Source of the DNA: Betaproteobacteria bacterium | GTDB lineage: Bacteria > Pseudomonadota > Gammaproteobacteria > Burkholderiales > Casimicrobiaceae | Assembly (NCBI GenBank): GCA_013298765.1 | Contig: JAAFJA010000004.1 | Coordinates: forward strand, 1-64,000 | Direction of reading: 5' to 3' | DNA length: 64,000 nucleotides | In this document: in pieces, positions 18,255-27,920 of the stretch | Position numbering within the stretch: position 1 is the stretch's first letter | Layout of the letters: every line of letters begins with the position of its first letter | Notes under the pieces: generated by a model | The model's database searches: none | What the model was told of the DNA's origin: nothing | What the model saw: the letters and a program-made list of their open reading frames with translations, nothing else | Program-made: the position numbers and the translations under genes

Positions 18255-19496
18255 CTATTGGGCGATCTTTCGGACGTGCGAGGCGTTTAGCTCACTCACA
18301 TGGCGCACACCAAGCATCGCGAGGTTGCGCAGAATTTCGGCCTTCAGAAGCGCGAATGCGTGCGCCGCGCCGCGCTCACCGGCAACAGCAATGGCGTAGT
18401 TAAACGGTCGCCCAACCAACACCATGCGCGCTCCGAGCGCCAGCGCCTTCAAGACGTCGCTGCCCCGCCGCACGCCGCCGTCAAGCAGCACCGGATAACC
18501 GTGCAGCGCAGCAACCACCTCGGGAAGCATCGCAAGGGGCGTGATTGCGCCGTCGAGCTGTCGCCCACCGTGATTCGAGAGCACGATGGCATCGACGCCC
18601 GTCGCCCGCGCGCGCACCGCGTCTTCGCGAGCGAGGATGCCTTTCAAAATGAGATTTCCGCGCCATCGAGCACGAATCTGTTCGATGTGTTTCCATGAAA
18701 AACCGTCTCGATTGGAAAAATCGCGCGTCACATCGCGCGCAATGATCGGCACACCGCGCTGGGCTGAGGAGTTCTCAAAGTGTGGCATCCCGTCTTGCGC
18801 GAGCGTTCGCATGAATACGCCTGCGCTCCACCGCGGATGCGTGATCCCTTGCCAGAGAAGCGGCAACGAAGGTCTGAGCGGCATGGTGAAACCGTTTCGC
18901 ACATTGTTTTCGCGATTGGCGCCGACCGGCAAATCGACTGTAACCACCAACGTGCGACATCCCGTGCGCTCAACGCGATCGATGAGCGCGTCAATCATCG
19001 ATACATCCGCCGGAAGATAGGCTTGAAACCAGCGCTTGGGATCGGCTGAGAGTACGCGCTCCATCGGTGTGAGAGCCGTCGCTGAAAGCACAAACGGAAT
19101 CTCATGTTCACTCGCGGCGTTAGCCAAGGCTACATCCCCACGAAACGCCGAAAGCGCGGCAATTCCCATCGGCGCAACCGCGAACGGTGCGTCATATGTT
19201 TGCCCGAGTAGTTCAACACGGCTCGAGCGCTGCGACGTATCAGTCAGCACCCGCGGCACGAATGCATAGCGCGCAAACTCGCCTCGATTCATTTCGAGCG
19301 ATTGCGCCGTCTCGGCAGCCCCCGACACATAGCCGAAAAGCGGCTTTGGCAATCGCTTTTTCGCGTAGCGCTCAAAGTCATCCAGTGACAGTACATTTTT
19401 AGAAAGCCACCGCTCCGCGCGAGTAAGCTTCATCCCCGCCGAAGTCGTGGGCGCGAGATAGTCCTGAACGGTGGAAGGGCGACGGCTCTGACTCAT
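18255..19496 (-). CDS. FMN-dependent alpha-hydroxy-acid oxidase/dehydrogenase (LldD-like)
   Basis: 413 residues with the FMN-dependent TIM-barrel signature. FGYVSGAAETAQSLEMN is near the N-terminus, APMGIAALSAFRGD binds the flavin phosphate region, and the active-site segment VLSNHGGRQLDGA carries the catalytic His and Arg. VLLDGGVRRGSDVLKALALGA completes the FMN phosphate site. Enzymes of this family oxidise L-lactate, glycolate, mandelate and similar 2-hydroxy acids to 2-oxo acids. It lies just upstream of a TRAP operon on the same strand, so it may act on the imported acid. The exact substrate cannot be assigned. Confidence 0.87.
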   Translation of the reverse strand: MSQSRRPSTVQDYLAPTTSAGMKLTRAERWLSKNVLSLDDFERYAKKRLPKPLFGYVSGAAETAQSLEMNRGEFARYAFVPRVLTDTSQRSSRVELLGQTYDAPFAVAPMGIAALSAFRGDVALANAASEHEIPFVLSATALTPMERVLSADPKRWFQAYLPADVSMIDALIDRVERTGCRTLVVTVDLPVGANRENNVRNGFTMPLRPSLPLLWQGITHPRWSAGVFMRTLAQDGMPHFENSSAQRGVPIIARDVTRDFSNRDGFSWKHIEQIRARWRGNLILKGILAREDAVRARATGVDAIVLSNHGGRQLDGAITPLAMLPEVVAALHGYPVLLDGGVRRGSDVLKALALGARMVLVGRPFNYAIAVAGERGAAHAFALLKAEILRNLAMLGVRHVSELNASHVRKIAQ

Positions 19497-19523
19497 TTAG
19501 CAATCGTAGCGATAATCGTTGTC

Positions 19524-20282
19524 GTGAACGCTGCATCAGACTCTCCACCGCTTGGCATCGTCATGCTCGATACGTCGTTCGAGCGACCGTTAGGCGATGC
19601 TGGGAATCCGGCGTCTTGGCCGTTTCCGGTGAAGATCGAACGGGTTGCGCGCGCCTATGCGAATGACGTCGTTACCGGTCGGTTCGCAAACGATACAGCT
19701 TTTACAGAGTCGATCGAATTGCTCAGGGCTAGCGGCTGTTTAGCTATTATTTCAACGTGCGGCTTTCTAGCGCGCTTGCCCCATTTAAAAGGCGGACTTA
19801 ACGATGAAGCAGTCATTCTTTCCACGCTGCTGCGCTATCCCGCTTTGAAGCGAAAACTGCCGCATGGCCAGTGCGTCGGGATCATCACGATTGATCGAAA
19901 CTCAATCGATCAACAAATTCGCGAAAACTGCCGCATTGATGCCGATGCGATCCTGGTTTCGCCGCCGCGTGACGGCCATTTTTGCCGCGCAATTCTTGAC
20001 GCGGCGCAGCCGCTCGAGCTTGCGCGCGCCGAACAAGAACTGGTGGATACCGCGGTCGATGCGCAGCGCGAGTTTCCACACATTGGCCTGTGGCTTTTCG
20101 AATGCGCAAATATGCCGCCGTATCGTCGTGCGGTTGAACGGGCGACGGGCCTGCCCGTGTACGACACACTACAGCTTGGCATTGAGCTGTACGCAAAAGA
20201 AATCGCTCGGCTGCGTGACACGCAAACTCGCGACGTGCAACCCGCTAGCCCGCACCTCTCGCACCCAAGCGCCGAGCTATGA
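19524..20282 (+). CDS. Aspartate/glutamate racemase-like protein
   Basis: 252 residues. GIVMLDTSFERPLGDAGNP near the N-terminus, ISTCGFLA with the first candidate catalytic Cys, and WLFECANMPPYRRAVERATG with the second Cys, followed by PVYDTLQL, match the Asp/Glu/hydantoin racemase superfamily. Members interconvert amino-acid or hydantoin enantiomers or act as maleate isomerases; the reaction here is unknown. Start at GTG 19524; an ATG at 19563 is a shorter alternative. The stop overlaps the xerD start by four bases (ATGA). It faces the oxidase gene with only 27 bases between. Confidence 0.7.
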   Translation: MNAASDSPPLGIVMLDTSFERPLGDAGNPASWPFPVKIERVARAYANDVVTGRFANDTAFTESIELLRASGCLAIISTCGFLARLPHLKGGLNDEAVILSTLLRYPALKRKLPHGQCVGIITIDRNSIDQQIRENCRIDADAILVSPPRDGHFCRAILDAAQPLELARAEQELVDTAVDAQREFPHIGLWLFECANMPPYRRAVERATGLPVYDTLQLGIELYAKEIARLRDTQTRDVQPASPHLSHPSAEL

Positions 20283-21187
20283 GCGACACCGAACTCGTTG
20301 ACCGCTTCTGCGATTACCTATGGCTCACCGATGGGCTTTCCCCGGCGACGCTTGCGAGTTATCGCCAAGACATGCAGCGCTTGTTTGCGTGGTGCAATGC
20401 GGCGGGGTTAAGCGTGCCAACCCTCAAAAGCGCCGACGTCGAGCGCTACCTCGCCGCGCAATTCAATTCAGGTGCAAAAGCAACCTCGGCTGCGCGACGC
20501 CTTTCATCGTTGAAACGATTTTTCAAGTGGCAGGTAGAAATTGGCGCGCGCGTCGACAATCCGTGCACACTCGTCGATGCGCCGCGAAGCACACGCTACC
20601 TGCCCAAAACGCTCACCGAAGCGCAAGTTGAAGCACTGCTGGGCGCGCCTGACGAGGCAACCGATCTTGGGCAGCGTGATAAGGCAATGCTCGAGACACT
20701 TTATGCGAGCGGTTTGCGTGTGAGCGAATTGGTAGGGCTTAAGTTGATCCAACTCAACCTTGAGCAAGGATTGGTCAAAATCATCGGGAAGGGGTCAAAA
20801 GAGCGGCTCGTGCCGCTGGGGGATCTCGCACGCGACGCGTTACAAAGCTATCTCAGCGGTGCGCGGCAACATTGGTTGTCTCCAGGTGGTGTCGCCCGCC
20901 GCAGCGACTACGTGTTTCTCACAGCGAGAGGCGAACCAATGACGAGACAAGCTTTTTGGCATCTCATTAAGAAACATGCGGGCAACGCCGGCATTTCCCC
21001 CGATTCGCTATCGCCTCATACACTGCGTCACGCCTTTGCAACGCATCTGTTAAATCACGGAGCCGATTTGCGCGTCGTCCAGATGCTTCTCGGCCACTCC
21101 GACATCACCACCACGCAGATTTACACCCACGTGGCACGCGAACGCCTAAAAAGTATCGTTGCCGAACATCACCCGCGTGGCTCGTAG
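20279..21187 (+). CDS. xerD: Site-specific tyrosine recombinase XerD
   Basis: 302 residues, the normal XerD length. The N-terminal SAM-like DNA-binding domain covers about 1-95; the catalytic domain has all key residues: Arg in SGLRVSELVGL, Lys in IIGKGSKERLVPLG, HxxR in SPHTLRHAFATH, and His and Tyr in LLGHSDITTTQIYTHV. Together with XerC it resolves chromosome dimers at dif during division. Its start overlaps the racemase-like gene, so the pair is translationally coupled. There is no phage or island context; this is the housekeeping recombinase rather than an integrase. Confidence 0.93.
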   Translation: MSDTELVDRFCDYLWLTDGLSPATLASYRQDMQRLFAWCNAAGLSVPTLKSADVERYLAAQFNSGAKATSAARRLSSLKRFFKWQVEIGARVDNPCTLVDAPRSTRYLPKTLTEAQVEALLGAPDEATDLGQRDKAMLETLYASGLRVSELVGLKLIQLNLEQGLVKIIGKGSKERLVPLGDLARDALQSYLSGARQHWLSPGGVARRSDYVFLTARGEPMTRQAFWHLIKKHAGNAGISPDSLSPHTLRHAFATHLLNHGADLRVVQMLLGHSDITTTQIYTHVARERLKSIVAEHHPRGS

Positions 21188-21284
21188 CGAGCGAGCATGG
21201 ACCTCAGCACGCGTTTCAGCCGTGTCAGCCTCGGCGCTACCCGCCCCGCTATCATTCACGTGGGTCGAAAACAACCATAACGAC

Positions 21285-21908
21285 ATGTCAGAACAGAAAG
21301 TCACGCTCGCCGACGTAAAGACGAGCTATAAGCGCTGGGCCGGGGTCTACGATCGAGTTTTTGGCGCCGTCCTCCAAGACGGGCGCAATAAGCTGCTGCG
21401 CAAAGTCGCGAAGCTTCAGCCCAAAAGCATTATTGAAATCGGCGTTGGCACAGGGCTTTTGCTGCCGCACTACCCGCCCACCGCGCGCGTGGTCGGCGTT
21501 GATGTCTCGGAAGACATGCTCACGATTGCGCGCGAGCGGATCGCAAAACACAACCTCACCAATACCCGCGTCGAGCTCTCAGACGGCGAATCGCTGCCCT
21601 TCAAAGACGGCGAATTCGAGTGCGTTGTGCTGCCCTACGTCATTTCAGTAACACCGAACCCGAAAGCTCTATTGCATGAGGCGATGAGGCTTTGTTCGGC
21701 CGATGGTCATGTCATCATCGCAAATCACTTTAGCGGCTCAAAAACCTGGGCACTGCTCGAAAAGGTCGCCGAACCAATCGCCGCCAAAATCGGCTTTCAT
21801 TCAAACTTTTCATACGACGAGCACATCGGCCAATCGCCGCTGAAAGTGGTTGAAGTCGAACCCGCCAATTTGCTCGGGCTCTCGAAAGTTGTCGTAGGTA
21901 AGCCGTAG
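21285..21908 (+). CDS. SAM-dependent methyltransferase, PE N-methyltransferase-like
   Basis: 207 residues from the ATG at 21285; a longer frame to 21159 overlaps xerD and looks non-coding. Class I methyltransferase motifs: IIEIGVGTGLLLPHY (SAM loop), VVGVDVSEDMLTIAR (acidic ribose contact) and ECVVLPYVISV. The N-terminal YKRWAGVYDRVFGAVLQDGR resembles PmtA-type phosphatidylethanolamine N-methyltransferases, which make phosphatidylcholine in the inner membrane. Substrate assignment is by resemblance only. It is followed by 306 bases containing the pilin promoter. Confidence 0.75.
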   Translation: MSEQKVTLADVKTSYKRWAGVYDRVFGAVLQDGRNKLLRKVAKLQPKSIIEIGVGTGLLLPHYPPTARVVGVDVSEDMLTIARERIAKHNLTNTRVELSDGESLPFKDGEFECVVLPYVISVTPNPKALLHEAMRLCSADGHVIIANHFSGSKTWALLEKVAEPIAAKIGFHSNFSYDEHIGQSPLKVVEVEPANLLGLSKVVVGKP

Positions 21909-22131
21909 CGCACGGCAGCGTTTCCGCCTCAGCGCCAAATCGCGCAGCGAGTGTCTGGAAAACTGCCAAAGCTAAACCATCTACTGACGAAAAACGTCAT
22001 CGATAAATCGGTTTGACGCTGTCATATCACCGGATTTAGTCACTAACCGGCACTCGCAGCCAGTTGAGTTCGTGAACTAATCCTTTTCAAAACAAGTACT
22101 TACCCTAGATAAGACAATTCCGCGCGCTCCC

Positions 22132-22147
22132 TGGCACGCCAGCTGCA
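22132..22147 (+). promoter_or_regulatory. Sigma-54 promoter of the first pilin gene
   Basis: TGGCACGCCAGCTGCA fits the -24/-12 consensus, with GG and GC exactly ten bases apart. The GC lies 68 bases before the pilin ATG. Pilin genes are classically sigma-54 dependent under PilS/PilR. The rest of the 21909-22214 gap shows no gene. Confidence 0.75.
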
Positions 22148-22214
22148 ATAAGGATCGCATGCAGCGGTGTCGCTGATTTTTTGGAATCCCGTTCACCGGG
22201 GGAAAGATTTGAAA

Positions 22215-22691
22215 ATGAAACGTACGATTCAAAAGGGCTTCACCCTGATCGAATTGATGATCGTAATCGCGATCATCGGTATTTTGGCTGCGATCGCTAT
22301 TCCGATGTACCAGGATTACACTGTTCGCTCGAAAGTAACTGAAGGGATGGCTGCAGCAGCCCCTTGCAAGCTCGCGGTCGCGGAGCACTTTGGTTCGCAG
22401 AACACGTTTCCTAGTTCGCTGGGGAGCGCTGGATGTCAGTCGGTGAACACTGCTTACGTGACCAGTATTGCTGTGAGCGGCGCAGGAATTGTCACGGTAA
22501 CCATGAAAGCTCCGGCTCAAGTCGCGGGCGGCACGATTATTCTGACCCCGACTGCGAAGGATTCCACTGGCGCTGCAGTTACTGGCACTGCTACAGCTGC
22601 TGCGGTTGACTGGGTGTGTAACGGTGGCGGCGCGCTCACTGGCGCGGGCGCGAAGTATCTGCCGTCAAGCTGCCGCGGAACGAAATCATAG
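22215..22691 (+). CDS. pilA: Type IV major pilin PilA (copy 1)
   Basis: 158 residues. The leader MKRTIQKG is cut by the prepilin peptidase before [18 protein letters not shown]; Glu5 of the mature protein is present. The mature 150 residues form a hydrophobic N-terminal helix, an alpha-beta globular head and a C-terminal disulfide region (WVCNGGG...LPSSCRG). The last residue is Ser, the position glycosylated by TfpO in some pilins. The ATG at 22215 is favoured over an upstream GTG because the leader then has the usual short basic form. From base 22235 the gene is identical to copy 2 except one synonymous change. It is followed by its own terminator. Confidence 0.93.
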   Translation: MKRTIQKGFTLIELMIVIAIIGILAAIAIPMYQDYTVRSKVTEGMAAAAPCKLAVAEHFGSQNTFPSSLGSAGCQSVNTAYVTSIAVSGAGIVTVTMKAPAQVAGGTIILTPTAKDSTGAAVTGTATAAAVDWVCNGGGALTGAGAKYLPSSCRGTKS

Positions 22692-22712
22692 CGCGTCTCT
22701 GCGATGCGATGG

Positions 22713-22736
22713 AGGCTCCTTCGGGAGCCTTTTTTG
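22713..22736 (+). terminator. Intrinsic terminator after pilin copy 1
   Basis: Stem AGGCTCC-TTCG-GGAGCCT (22713-22730) with a stable TTCG tetraloop, followed by a run of six T (22731-22735 plus the last stem base). It isolates the first pilin gene as a single-gene transcript. Confidence 0.9.
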
Positions 22737-22930
22737 TTGGTTGGCCTTTGTAAACTTTGGCCAAGCGATGCAAACCTGCGATGATCCGTATCACAGCTTA
22801 GCGACAGGTCTTGCGCAAACTCGAAGTCTGGAGCAGGACTTCGTCAAGACACCTAGAGGCGTTCACCATAAGTCGACCAGCCACCCGGTTCGCGCGCGAG
22901 TTCGCCTCTACAGCCCACTTTGGATTTGGT

Positions 22931-22946
22931 TGGCATAGTACGTGCT
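22931..22946 (+). promoter_or_regulatory. Sigma-54 promoter of the second pilin gene
   Basis: TGGCATAGTACGTGCT has GG and GC ten bases apart; the GC lies 65 bases before the second pilin ATG, almost the same spacing as copy 1. The surrounding 22692-23009 sequence is not a copy of the first upstream region, so this promoter is independent. Confidence 0.65.
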
Positions 22947-23009
22947 CGCTCTGTTTACCGCCGCAAAAACAATCAGATCGCGGTTTTGAGTTTAACTTCC
23001 GGAGAAAAC

Positions 23010-23492
23010 ATGTTCGCTTCACGTAGACTAAAGCGGGGCTTCACCCTGATCGAATTGATGATCGTAATCGCGATCATCGGTATTTTGGCTGCGATCGCTA
23101 TTCCGATGTACCAGGATTACACTGTTCGCTCGAAAGTAACTGAAGGGATGGCTGCAGCAGCCCCTTGCAAGCTCGCGGTCGCGGAGCACTTTGGTTCGCA
23201 GAACACGTTTCCTAGTTCGCTGGGGAGCGCTGGATGTCAGTCGGTGAACACTGCTTACGTGACCAGTATTGCTGTGAGCGGCGCAGGAATTGTCACGGTA
23301 ACCATGAAAGCTCCGGCTCAAGTCGCGGGCGGCACGATTATTCTGACCCCGACTGCGAAGGATTCCACTGGCGCTGCAGTTACTGGCACTGCTACAGCTG
23401 CTGCGGTTGACTGGGTGTGTAACGGTGGCGGCGCGCTCACTGGCGCGGGCGCGAAGTATCTGCCGTCAAGCTGCCGCGGAACGAAGTCATAG
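23010..23492 (+). CDS. pilA: Type IV major pilin PilA (copy 2, identical mature protein)
   Basis: 160 residues with a different leader, [10 protein letters not shown], and then the same 150-residue mature pilin as copy 1, residue for residue. The nucleotide match runs from 23036 to 23491 with a single change (23486, AAA to AAG in the Lys codon before the final Ser). GGAG at 23001-23004 supports the ATG at 23010. No terminator follows, so transcripts could continue toward the glycan genes starting 125 bases on. The sharp edges of identity suggest recent duplication or gene conversion. Confidence 0.93.
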   Translation: MFASRRLKRGFTLIELMIVIAIIGILAAIAIPMYQDYTVRSKVTEGMAAAAPCKLAVAEHFGSQNTFPSSLGSAGCQSVNTAYVTSIAVSGAGIVTVTMKAPAQVAGGTIILTPTAKDSTGAAVTGTATAAAVDWVCNGGGALTGAGAKYLPSSCRGTKS

Positions 23493-23620
23493 GCTTCCCG
23501 ACTTGAATGAAGGACAGGTTTTCCTAGAGCCTGTTCCACAAAAAAGTGCCCGCCACAGTACGATCACGCCGATGGGGCAAGTGGTGTAGCCACATGGATA
23601 GGTAAAGGCGGCCTAAGTTG

Positions 23621-25587
23621 ATGCTTCTCCCACTAACACCCGACCTATATCGTCGGATCGTCGAATGCTTTTTCGTATCGCTGACGGCGCTAGCATCAAT
23701 TACGTGCTTAGCCCTCAACGCAGGCTACTCAGCTTGGACATGGGATGCACTTAACCACCACGTCTACTTAGGGCTAGTTGCAGACTCGCCCCGGTGGCAT
23801 CTAGACGTTTCGGCTGCTGCGTCGCAAACTTATCAGTATCCGTATCTCTATTGGCCAGCTTACAGGTTGAGTCTGGTGAGTGGCTCAGGCGCGACGGCGT
23901 CGGCTTTTTTAATGGGCATACAAACGGCGCTGGTGGTCCCGCCTGTTTGGCTACTCTCATACCGATTGATTCCAGATGGCGGTACGCCTTGGCTCTCACG
24001 CGGACTGCGTTTGTTCGCCTGCATGTTCGCACTTATTAGTTTGCCCGTACTGGCCTCGCTCGGAACCACCGCGAATGATGTGCTTGCGGGTGTCCCCGTA
24101 CTTTGGGCAATCGCCTTGACTATTGGTTACCCCGGCTCGCGTCGCGCGGCACTCGCTGGCGCGACGCTTCTTGGTGTGTCCATCGCGTTTAAGTATTCAA
24201 ACGTTTTGTTTTTGCCGCTGTTGTTCTTTGCGTGGTGGCAACCCGATTCGCGGGAATTGCGTGGGCTGCAGCGCCTTCCGATTAAGCACGGCTTCGCGAT
24301 CGGGCTTGTGACCGCTTCTGGCTTCATCGTCGCATACGCGCCATGGGGCTGGCAGCTTTGGCGGGTAACAGGCAACCCTTTCTATCCGCACTTCAGTCAG
24401 TTTCTTGGCGGCTAGAAGACATGGAGCGCTTCAAACCTGACTCTTTGTTGGACGGCTTACTTCGCCCGTTTTTGCTGTTTGACCCGCAATCATTTCACTA
24501 CATCGAATTTATCGCGCCTGATGCACGTTTTTTTGGGTTGGCGGTTGCTTTCGTTGCTTTACTTCTTTTTAGAAAACTGGGCAGATTGTCAGAAACGAGA
24601 TGGCGTGCCCTTGCCTTTCTAGTTGTCACCTTTTACCTCTGGACGTTTGTGAGCGGTAACGGTCGTTACTTCCTTCCCGGTCTACTGATCGTTGCGCCGC
24701 TCTTCGTCGCTTTGTGCCAAGATTTGCCAGGTACACGTTCATTCAGGTGGTTTTTCATTTCTCTCGTCGTCGCGGCACACTCATACGCCGTCGTAGATTT
24801 CTACACGCCATCACCTTGGAGCGTAGGCCGATGGTATGAGGGCGATGCGATCGCTCTTTCGCAATCTCATTTGCGCGAGTCGCCCGCGGTTTTCGTAAAG
24901 GTGTCTGGTAACTCGTATTCGGCACTCACGCCACATTTCCATCCGCAATCTCGCTGGGCAATGCTTGGTGATCATCTGCGATTAGATGCAGCATCGTTCG
25001 AGCGAAAGCAGCTTGAGTCTATGTTCGCGAGCGAACTTCCCAAGTATGTGATGATCGTGCAGGGTGCCGACATTGAGGACGAGCTCGGCCAGCCTATGCC
25101 TGAAATCCGAAAGGGCACCCAAAGTGCGCTCGCATCGTACGGCATTGAAACAACCGGCGAAGCATGCGACATTGTCTCCGCGCGAGACAACGGAAGAGGC
25201 TTCCCCGGAGGCGGAAGTCTTGCCAATGCTGACGGATTCTGGTTCTGTAAATTCAGGCGTATCGGGCCGATACACTCAGCTCCACTCGCGCAGAGTTACA
25301 TGCCAGCATCGCGTATAGCTGTATTCGAAAAAGTCGAAACCGGATGCCCACGATTTTTTCCGTCGGGTTCCGGTTATGATGCCCACGCGGATGATCGATC
25401 CAGGCGCAGCTACAAGAGCACCGACATCGCGGTATTCATCACGCCAGGCGGCAATGTCTCTTATCGCTACATGAGAAACCTAAACCGTACACATATTGGG
25501 ACAGAGCGCGAAATTTTGCTTGGCAGCGTGGCGATTCCATGTACCCGACTAGATGGCCGCTACCGGCCACCTTGGTTAAGAGACTGA
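23621..25587 (+). pseudogene. Membrane glycosyltransferase (GT39/ArnT-like), frameshifted
   Basis: Two overlapping frames make one protein. The first (23621-24415) has about eight membrane helices, an N-terminal TWDALNHHVYLG loop and NPFYPHFSQFLGG, then a stop. The second continues in another frame with LEDMERFKPDS and further helices, then a soluble C-terminal domain of about 200 residues. Inserting one base near 24412 joins them into about 656 residues. The layout resembles polytopic glycosyltransferases that use polyprenyl-phosphate sugars. Either the gene is inactive, or the ATG at 24421 allows a split product, or the base is a sequencing error. It is first in the glycan cluster, whose GC content looks lower than the flanks. 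Confidence 0.65.
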
Positions 25588-25598
25588 AGCCTCCGCTA

Positions 25599-26780
25599 AT
25601 GCCGATGCCAGTATCCACAATTGAGCTCACCATACTCATGCCTTGTCTCAACGAGGCCTTGACGCTCGATGCGTGCATAAAAAAAGCTCAGGCTTACTTG
25701 CGCTCAAGTGAGGTCGTTGGTGAAGTATTGATTGCTGACAATGGCTCTACGGACGGTTCACAAACGATCGCAAAGGCGGCGGGCGCGCGCGTGATCGCGG
25801 TCTCGAGACGAGGCTACGGTGCGGCGTTGATTGCGGGAATCGCAGACGCCCGTGGACGCTATGTGATCATGGGCGATTCCGACGAAAGCTACGACTTTAG
25901 TGCGCTACAAGGCTTCGTCGACGAACTTCGCCGCGGCACACAGTTGGTGATGGGAAATCGTTTTCGCGGTGGCATCGCGGACGGCGCAATGCCGTTTCTT
26001 CATCGCTACCTTGGCAACCCTGTGTTGAGCTTCATCGGACGATTATTCTTCAAATCACCCGTAGGCGACTTCCACTGCGGGCTGCGCGGCTTTGGCCGAG
26101 ACGCCGTGTTGAATTTGGGACTTCGCTGCGAAGGAATGGAATTCGCGAGTGAGATGATCGTTAAGGCTTCGCTTCAGGGCCTAAAGATTGCCGAAGTACC
26201 GACCACGCTATCGAAGGACGGTCGTGATCGCCCACCGCATTTGCGCACTTGGCGCGATGGTTGGCGGCACCTGAGGTTTCTTTTGCTGTTTACGCCTCGG
26301 TGGTTGTTCCTGTACCCAGGCGTGATTCTCACTTTTCTTGGCGCCGGACAGCTATTGATCTCACTTGCGAATCCGCTTGGACTGGGCAGCTGGCCGGTGG
26401 GAGTTCACACTCAACTTTTTGCCGCGGCCACTATCATAATTGGTTATCAAACAGCGCTGTTTGCCGTCGGACTGCTCATGGCGCGTGATAACGCAAAGTT
26501 ATCTCTGTTACACGCACGTGAACAATTTGCGCTTTCGCTCTCACGGGGAATCGCCCTTCCTGCGGGAGGCGCGCTTTGCGCAATCGCAGGCCTATCGCTG
26601 TGCGTAAACCTCGCGCTACAGTGGGGCGGTGCGGGCTTCGGTGCGCTTCGCCCGGAGGAGGCGATGCGTCAAATCATTCCGGGCATTGCGCTACTTTTGG
26701 TGGGCACTCAATCGCTCATTGCATCACTTTTTTTTGCCGCGCTGAGGAGCGCGTTTGAGTCTTCTCACTCTGCAGCATGA
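25599..26780 (+). CDS. GT2 glycosyltransferase, polyprenyl-phosphate sugar synthase-like
   Basis: 393 residues from the ATG at 25599; an upstream ATG at 25539 overlaps the previous frame. The N-terminal GT-A domain has TILMPCLNEALTLDACIKKA, VLIADNGSTDGS and VIMGDSDESYDFS (a DxD-like acidic triad), as in dolichyl/undecaprenyl-phosphate sugar synthases. After about residue 225 come four membrane segments. It would load a hexose onto undecaprenyl phosphate at the inner membrane, a donor that fits the polytopic transferase encoded just upstream. Donor and acceptor are not determined. Confidence 0.8.
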   Translation: MPMPVSTIELTILMPCLNEALTLDACIKKAQAYLRSSEVVGEVLIADNGSTDGSQTIAKAAGARVIAVSRRGYGAALIAGIADARGRYVIMGDSDESYDFSALQGFVDELRRGTQLVMGNRFRGGIADGAMPFLHRYLGNPVLSFIGRLFFKSPVGDFHCGLRGFGRDAVLNLGLRCEGMEFASEMIVKASLQGLKIAEVPTTLSKDGRDRPPHLRTWRDGWRHLRFLLLFTPRWLFLYPGVILTFLGAGQLLISLANPLGLGSWPVGVHTQLFAAATIIIGYQTALFAVGLLMARDNAKLSLLHAREQFALSLSRGIALPAGGALCAIAGLSLCVNLALQWGGAGFGALRPEEAMRQIIPGIALLLVGTQSLIASLFFAALRSAFESSHSAA

Positions 26781-26826
26781 TCCATGAGTAGTGGTTTACG
26801 CATGAGAATTGAATTTTTCAATTGAA

Positions 26827-27795
26827 ATGAAATTTTCGCAAGAAAGCAAAGTTGTAGTTTTGATGTCTACCTACAACGGGGAGCGCTATGTGGCTGCCCA
26901 AATAGACTCTATCCTCTCACAGCTCCCACGCAGCGGTCGCCTGTACGTGCGTGACGACGGATCGCAGGACCGCAGCCTCGAAATCGTAGCCTCTTTCAAG
27001 GACCCACGCGTTACAGTGACTCGCGGTAAAAATCTAGGCTTTGGCCTGTCATTCTTGACGCTCTTACAGCAGGTGCCAGAAGACGTCGAGATGGCCATGT
27101 TCTCTGACCAAGATGATGTTTGGCTTCCGGGGAAAATAGAGCGCGCGTGGGACTTTTTGTTGCCGCACTCTCGAAAACCGGCAATCTATGGAAGCGCGCA
27201 AACGCTTGTCGATGAGCATCTCAACGTAATTGGGGTCACCCCCCCATGGCCGCGAGGGCCGTCGCTTCGGGCCGCCCTAACTGAAAACATCATCACTGGT
27301 TGTACGTCGGCGCTAAATCTCCAGGCAATCGCTCTGCTGCAGCAAGTTGGTGTGCCTCGCAATGTTTTCTTCCACGACTGGTGGTGCTACCTGGTTACCA
27401 GCGCGTTCGGTACTGTCGTATACGACGAGGAATCGCGAATCCTCTACCGGCAACATGGTGCAAACCAAATCGGCCACGGAATTGGCTGGTTCGGGCGACA
27501 ACTCGGAATTTTGCGATTCTTATCGCGCCATGATTGGGTTGGCATCATGCTGGGCCAGGTGCATGCATTCGCTTTCGCATTTGACGCTCGTCTTCCCATT
27601 GAGACGCGCACGCTGATCACTCGATACTTTGACCTAGGCGCAGAGACAGCGGCGGCACGATGGCGAATCGTATTCGGAGTTACGACATGGCGACAGACAT
27701 TGAGTAAGGAGATTTTGTTTCGCGCGCTTGTTGGGGCGCACAAATTGCGATTGTGGCCGCTGAGGCGGTCGAGATTTGGAATCAGCCATCAGTAA
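26827..27795 (+). CDS. GT2 glycosyltransferase, rhamnosyltransferase-like
   Basis: 322 residues from the ATG at 26827; an in-frame TTG at 26809 is an alternative. VVLMSTYNGERYVAAQIDSI, YVRDDGSQDRSLEI and MFSDQDDVWLPGKI (the DDxW form common in rhamnosyltransferases of O-antigen loci) identify the GT-A fold. The C-terminal part has FFHDWWCYL and YRQHGANQIGHG, also typical of this group. It is cytoplasmic and adds one sugar to the lipid-linked glycan. A 125-base gap without features separates it from the aminotransferase. Confidence 0.82.
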   Translation: MKFSQESKVVVLMSTYNGERYVAAQIDSILSQLPRSGRLYVRDDGSQDRSLEIVASFKDPRVTVTRGKNLGFGLSFLTLLQQVPEDVEMAMFSDQDDVWLPGKIERAWDFLLPHSRKPAIYGSAQTLVDEHLNVIGVTPPWPRGPSLRAALTENIITGCTSALNLQAIALLQQVGVPRNVFFHDWWCYLVTSAFGTVVYDEESRILYRQHGANQIGHGIGWFGRQLGILRFLSRHDWVGIMLGQVHAFAFAFDARLPIETRTLITRYFDLGAETAAARWRIVFGVTTWRQTLSKEILFRALVGAHKLRLWPLRRSRFGISHQ

Positions 27796-27920
27796 CTCCA
27801 GCTTTTCGATTCCCGGCGAACTTCGTATGAAGCAGGGTCGTTCGTGTCGTGCCCGCTCCTCTCGTTTGATCTACATCCGAGTTTCGCGTATCTTTCGTAC
27901 GCTTCCTTCCCAACACTAAG

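Noticed and set aside
20279-21187. XerD as integrase of a mobile island
   Set aside because: Length, motifs and coupling to a housekeeping-type gene fit chromosomal XerD; there are no direct repeats, tRNA or phage genes next to it.
22757-22772. Another sigma-54-like match (TTGGCCAAGCGATGC) before pilin copy 2
   Set aside because: GG and GC are nine rather than ten bases apart, and it lies about 240 bases from the ATG; the site at 22931 fits much better.
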